From: a bacterium
GTDB taxonomy: Bacteria; Actinomycetota; Acidimicrobiia; Acidimicrobiales; CATQHL01
DNA: 37,300 bases
Reading direction: 5' to 3'
Assembly (NCBI GenBank): GCA_026706565.1
Contig: JAPOYM010000075.1
Coordinates: 1 to 37,300, forward strand
Shown piece by piece: positions 35,601 through 37,300 of this stretch (its first letter is position 1; each line of letters opens with the position of its first letter). A program made the translations under genes and the position numbers. The notes below the pieces were generated by a model. That model searched no databases. It was not told the DNA's origin and saw only the letters and a list, made by a program, of their open reading frames with translations.

Positions 35601-35652
35601 CCCGAGACGCCAGCCCGAGACACCGGCCCGAGACGCCAGCCCGAGACGCAAC
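35601..35652. repeat. 4 x 13-bp tandem repeat between E1-beta and E1-alpha genes
   Basis: cccgagacgccag / cccgagacaccgg / cccgagacgccag / cccgagacgcaac, ending 14 bp before the E1-alpha ATG. Confidence 0.9.
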
Positions 35653-35666
35653 GAAAGGGTGATCGT

Positions 35667-36650
35667 ATGAGCAGCGAGGCATTGGAGCGGCGAGAGGCCG
35701 TGCGCACCGATCGCCGGGCGCGCTACGAGCGCATGGTGGAGATCAGAGCGGTCGAGGACAAGATCCGGGGACTGTTCGCCGAGGGTCTGGTACACGGCAC
35801 CACCCACACCTGCCAGGGTCAGGAGGCCGTGGCCGTGGGGGTGGCCTCGGCGCTGCGGCCGACCGATGTGGTGTGCTGCACCTACCGCGGCCACGGCCAC
35901 GCCTTGGCCTTGGGCCTGACCCCGCTGCAGGTCTGCGGGGAGATCATGGGCCGCGTGGTCGGGTCCATCGGCGGCGTGGGCGGTTCGATGCATCTCTGCG
36001 ACATGTCGGTCGGCCTGATGCCCACGTTCGCCATCGTGGGCGCGGGCGTGCCGGTGGCGGCGGGAGCGGCGCTGACGGCGCAGGTGCGGGGCACTGACGA
36101 CGTGGCGGTGTCGCTGTTCGGCGACGGTGCCGCCAACATCGGTGCCTTCCATGAGGGGATCAACCTGGCGGCCATATGGAAGCTGCCCGCCGTGTTCATC
36201 TGCGAGAACAACCAGTACGGCGAGTACAGCCCCATCGCCGCGACCACTCCCATCGAGAACATCGCGGAGCGGGCCGGCGCCTACGGGATTCCCGGCGAGG
36301 TTGTGGACGGCCAAGACGTCGACGCGGTCTGCGCAGCCGTCGAGGCGGCGGCGGCCAGGGCCCGTGCCGGCGAGGGCCCGAGCCTGCTGGAGATGAAGAC
36401 CTACCGCTATGCGGGGCATTCCCGCTCCGACACCGCCCCGTACCGCCCCGAGGGGGAACTCGAGGAGTGGTACGAGCGCGACCCCATCGACACCTTCGGC
36501 GCCCGCCTGGTGGCCGAGGAGCTGCTCGCCGTCGAGGAGATAGTCGAGATCGAGGCGTCGGCCAAGGCGCTCGCCGCCGAGGTGGCCGAGCAGTGCATGG
36601 CCGCGCCGGCGCCCGGCGTCGGCAGCATGTTCGAGAACGTCCTGGTCTGA
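35667..36650 (+). CDS. 2-oxoacid/acetoin dehydrogenase E1 component, alpha subunit
   Basis: CCTYRGHGHALALG; VGGSMHLCDMSVGLMPTFAIVGAGVPVAAGAAL; ThDP motif FGDGAANIGAFHEGINLAAIWKLPAVFICENNQYGEYSP. Confidence 0.93.
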   Translation: MSSEALERREAVRTDRRARYERMVEIRAVEDKIRGLFAEGLVHGTTHTCQGQEAVAVGVASALRPTDVVCCTYRGHGHALALGLTPLQVCGEIMGRVVGSIGGVGGSMHLCDMSVGLMPTFAIVGAGVPVAAGAALTAQVRGTDDVAVSLFGDGAANIGAFHEGINLAAIWKLPAVFICENNQYGEYSPIAATTPIENIAERAGAYGIPGEVVDGQDVDAVCAAVEAAAARARAGEGPSLLEMKTYRYAGHSRSDTAPYRPEGELEEWYERDPIDTFGARLVAEELLAVEEIVEIEASAKALAAEVAEQCMAAPAPGVGSMFENVLV

Positions 36651-36666
36651 ACGGGGAGGTCACAGG

Positions 36667-36903
36667 ATGCGCCAGATCGTGAAGCTGCCGAAGCTCGGCG
36701 ACACCGCCAATGAGGTGCTGGTCTTGGAATGGAACGTGAGCCCCGGCGACGCGGTGGCCCCCGGCGATGCGCTGATGCGGGTGGAGACCGACAAGGTGGA
36801 GGCCGACGTGCCTTCGCCGGTGGGCGGCACTGTGGCCGAACTGCGGGTGGAGGTGGAGGACGAGGTCCCTGTCGGCGCCGCCATCTGCGTGATCGAGTCC
36901 TGA
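36667..36903 (+). CDS. Free-standing lipoyl (biotin/lipoyl attachment) domain protein
   Basis: 78 aa; KLPKLGDTANEVLVLEWNVSPGDAVAPGDALMRVETDKVEADVPSPVGGTVAEL with lipoylation ETDKVE motif; stop right after the domain. Confidence 0.92.
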   Translation: MRQIVKLPKLGDTANEVLVLEWNVSPGDAVAPGDALMRVETDKVEADVPSPVGGTVAELRVEVEDEVPVGAAICVIES

Positions 36904-36988
36904 ACCTCGCCGGGCGCCGAATCCGGGCGAGCCGACATCTGGATCGATCCGTCTATCCGACCCCGAATCCGGACACTGCGAGGACACC

Positions 36989-37300
36989 GTGAAGATCGAA
37001 CGAATCGAGGTCGTGCCCTTGGTGGCGCCCTTGGCCGAGACGTTCCGGGGCGCCAACTACTCGATGTCCGAGCGGGCGACCCTCATCACCCGCGTCCACA
37101 CCGACGAGGGCATCATCGGTGAGATCTACAACGGCGACGAGGTACACACCCAGCACGAGATAGCCCGCATCATCACCGAGGAGCTGCAGCCGATGCTGGT
37201 CGGCCGCGACCCGCTGCTGGTGGAGGACTGCTGGGAGGCCATGGCGCCGCTCACCTTCGACATCCTGCGCGACCGCAAGCTGGTCATCATGGCCATCGCC
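36989..37300 (+). CDS. Mandelate racemase/muconate-lactonizing (enolase) superfamily protein, 5' part
   Basis: GTG start; (M)KIERIEVVPLVAPLAETFRGANYSMSERATLITRVHTDEGIIGEIYNGDEVHTQHEIARIITEELQPMLVGRDPLLVEDCWEAM; continues off window and absent from ORF track. Confidence 0.8.
   Translation, partial: MKIERIEVVPLVAPLAETFRGANYSMSERATLITRVHTDEGIIGEIYNGDEVHTQHEIARIITEELQPMLVGRDPLLVEDCWEAMAPLTFDILRDRKLVIMAIA

Noticed and set aside
1-37300. CRISPR arrays, tRNA or rRNA genes
   Set aside because: No regularly spaced direct repeats with unique spacers and no convincing tRNA/rRNA sequence were seen by eye; tRNAscan/Infernal would be needed to exclude small RNAs.

Overview
High-GC window, probably actinobacterial (a mycothiol-conjugate amidase and an LLM-class F420-type oxidoreductase are both encoded). 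Reading left to right: (1) the 5' end of a homodimeric pyruvate dehydrogenase E1 (aceE-like, minus strand, missing from the ORF track), then rnhA and an acyl-CoA synthetase. (2) A minus-strand inositol/cyclitol catabolic operon, 13126->2740: iolE-like, sugar ABC substrate-binding lipoprotein, a very large ABC permease, ABC ATPase, D-2-hydroxyacid dehydrogenase, Gfo/Idh oxidoreductase, iolD, iolG-like. (3) A PEBP lipoprotein, an SLC41/MgtE-like transporter with a duplicated PhoU-TrkA_C protein, mca and an SCP2-domain protein. (4) A minus-strand organosulfonate operon, 26276->18092: class III aminotransferase (taurine-type candidate), TetR regulator, a fused FeS-NrfD subunit, a cytoplasmic molybdopterin oxidoreductase and xsc. 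This reads as taurine -> sulfoacetaldehyde -> sulfite -> sulfate with a SoeB-SoeC fusion. (5) An LLM oxidoreductase and a two-domain sulfurtransferase. (6) A decayed defence island, about 28.6-32.2 kb: truncated AlbA_2 protein, truncated YgjP/DUF45 fragment, NotI-family endonuclease, D12-class (Dam-like) methyltransferase and an internally deleted IS1595-type transposase. (7) A catabolic cluster with SDR, Gfo/Idh, E1-beta, E1-alpha, a free-standing lipoyl domain protein and the start of an enolase-superfamily gene running off the window. Best candidates for follow-up are the NotI-like/D12 pairing, the sulfonate operon with the fused SoeBC-like subunit, the permease with a roughly 350-aa hydrophobic insertion, and the E1 pair with a solitary lipoyl carrier. 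All family assignments are by recognition from translated sequence; no database search was run.
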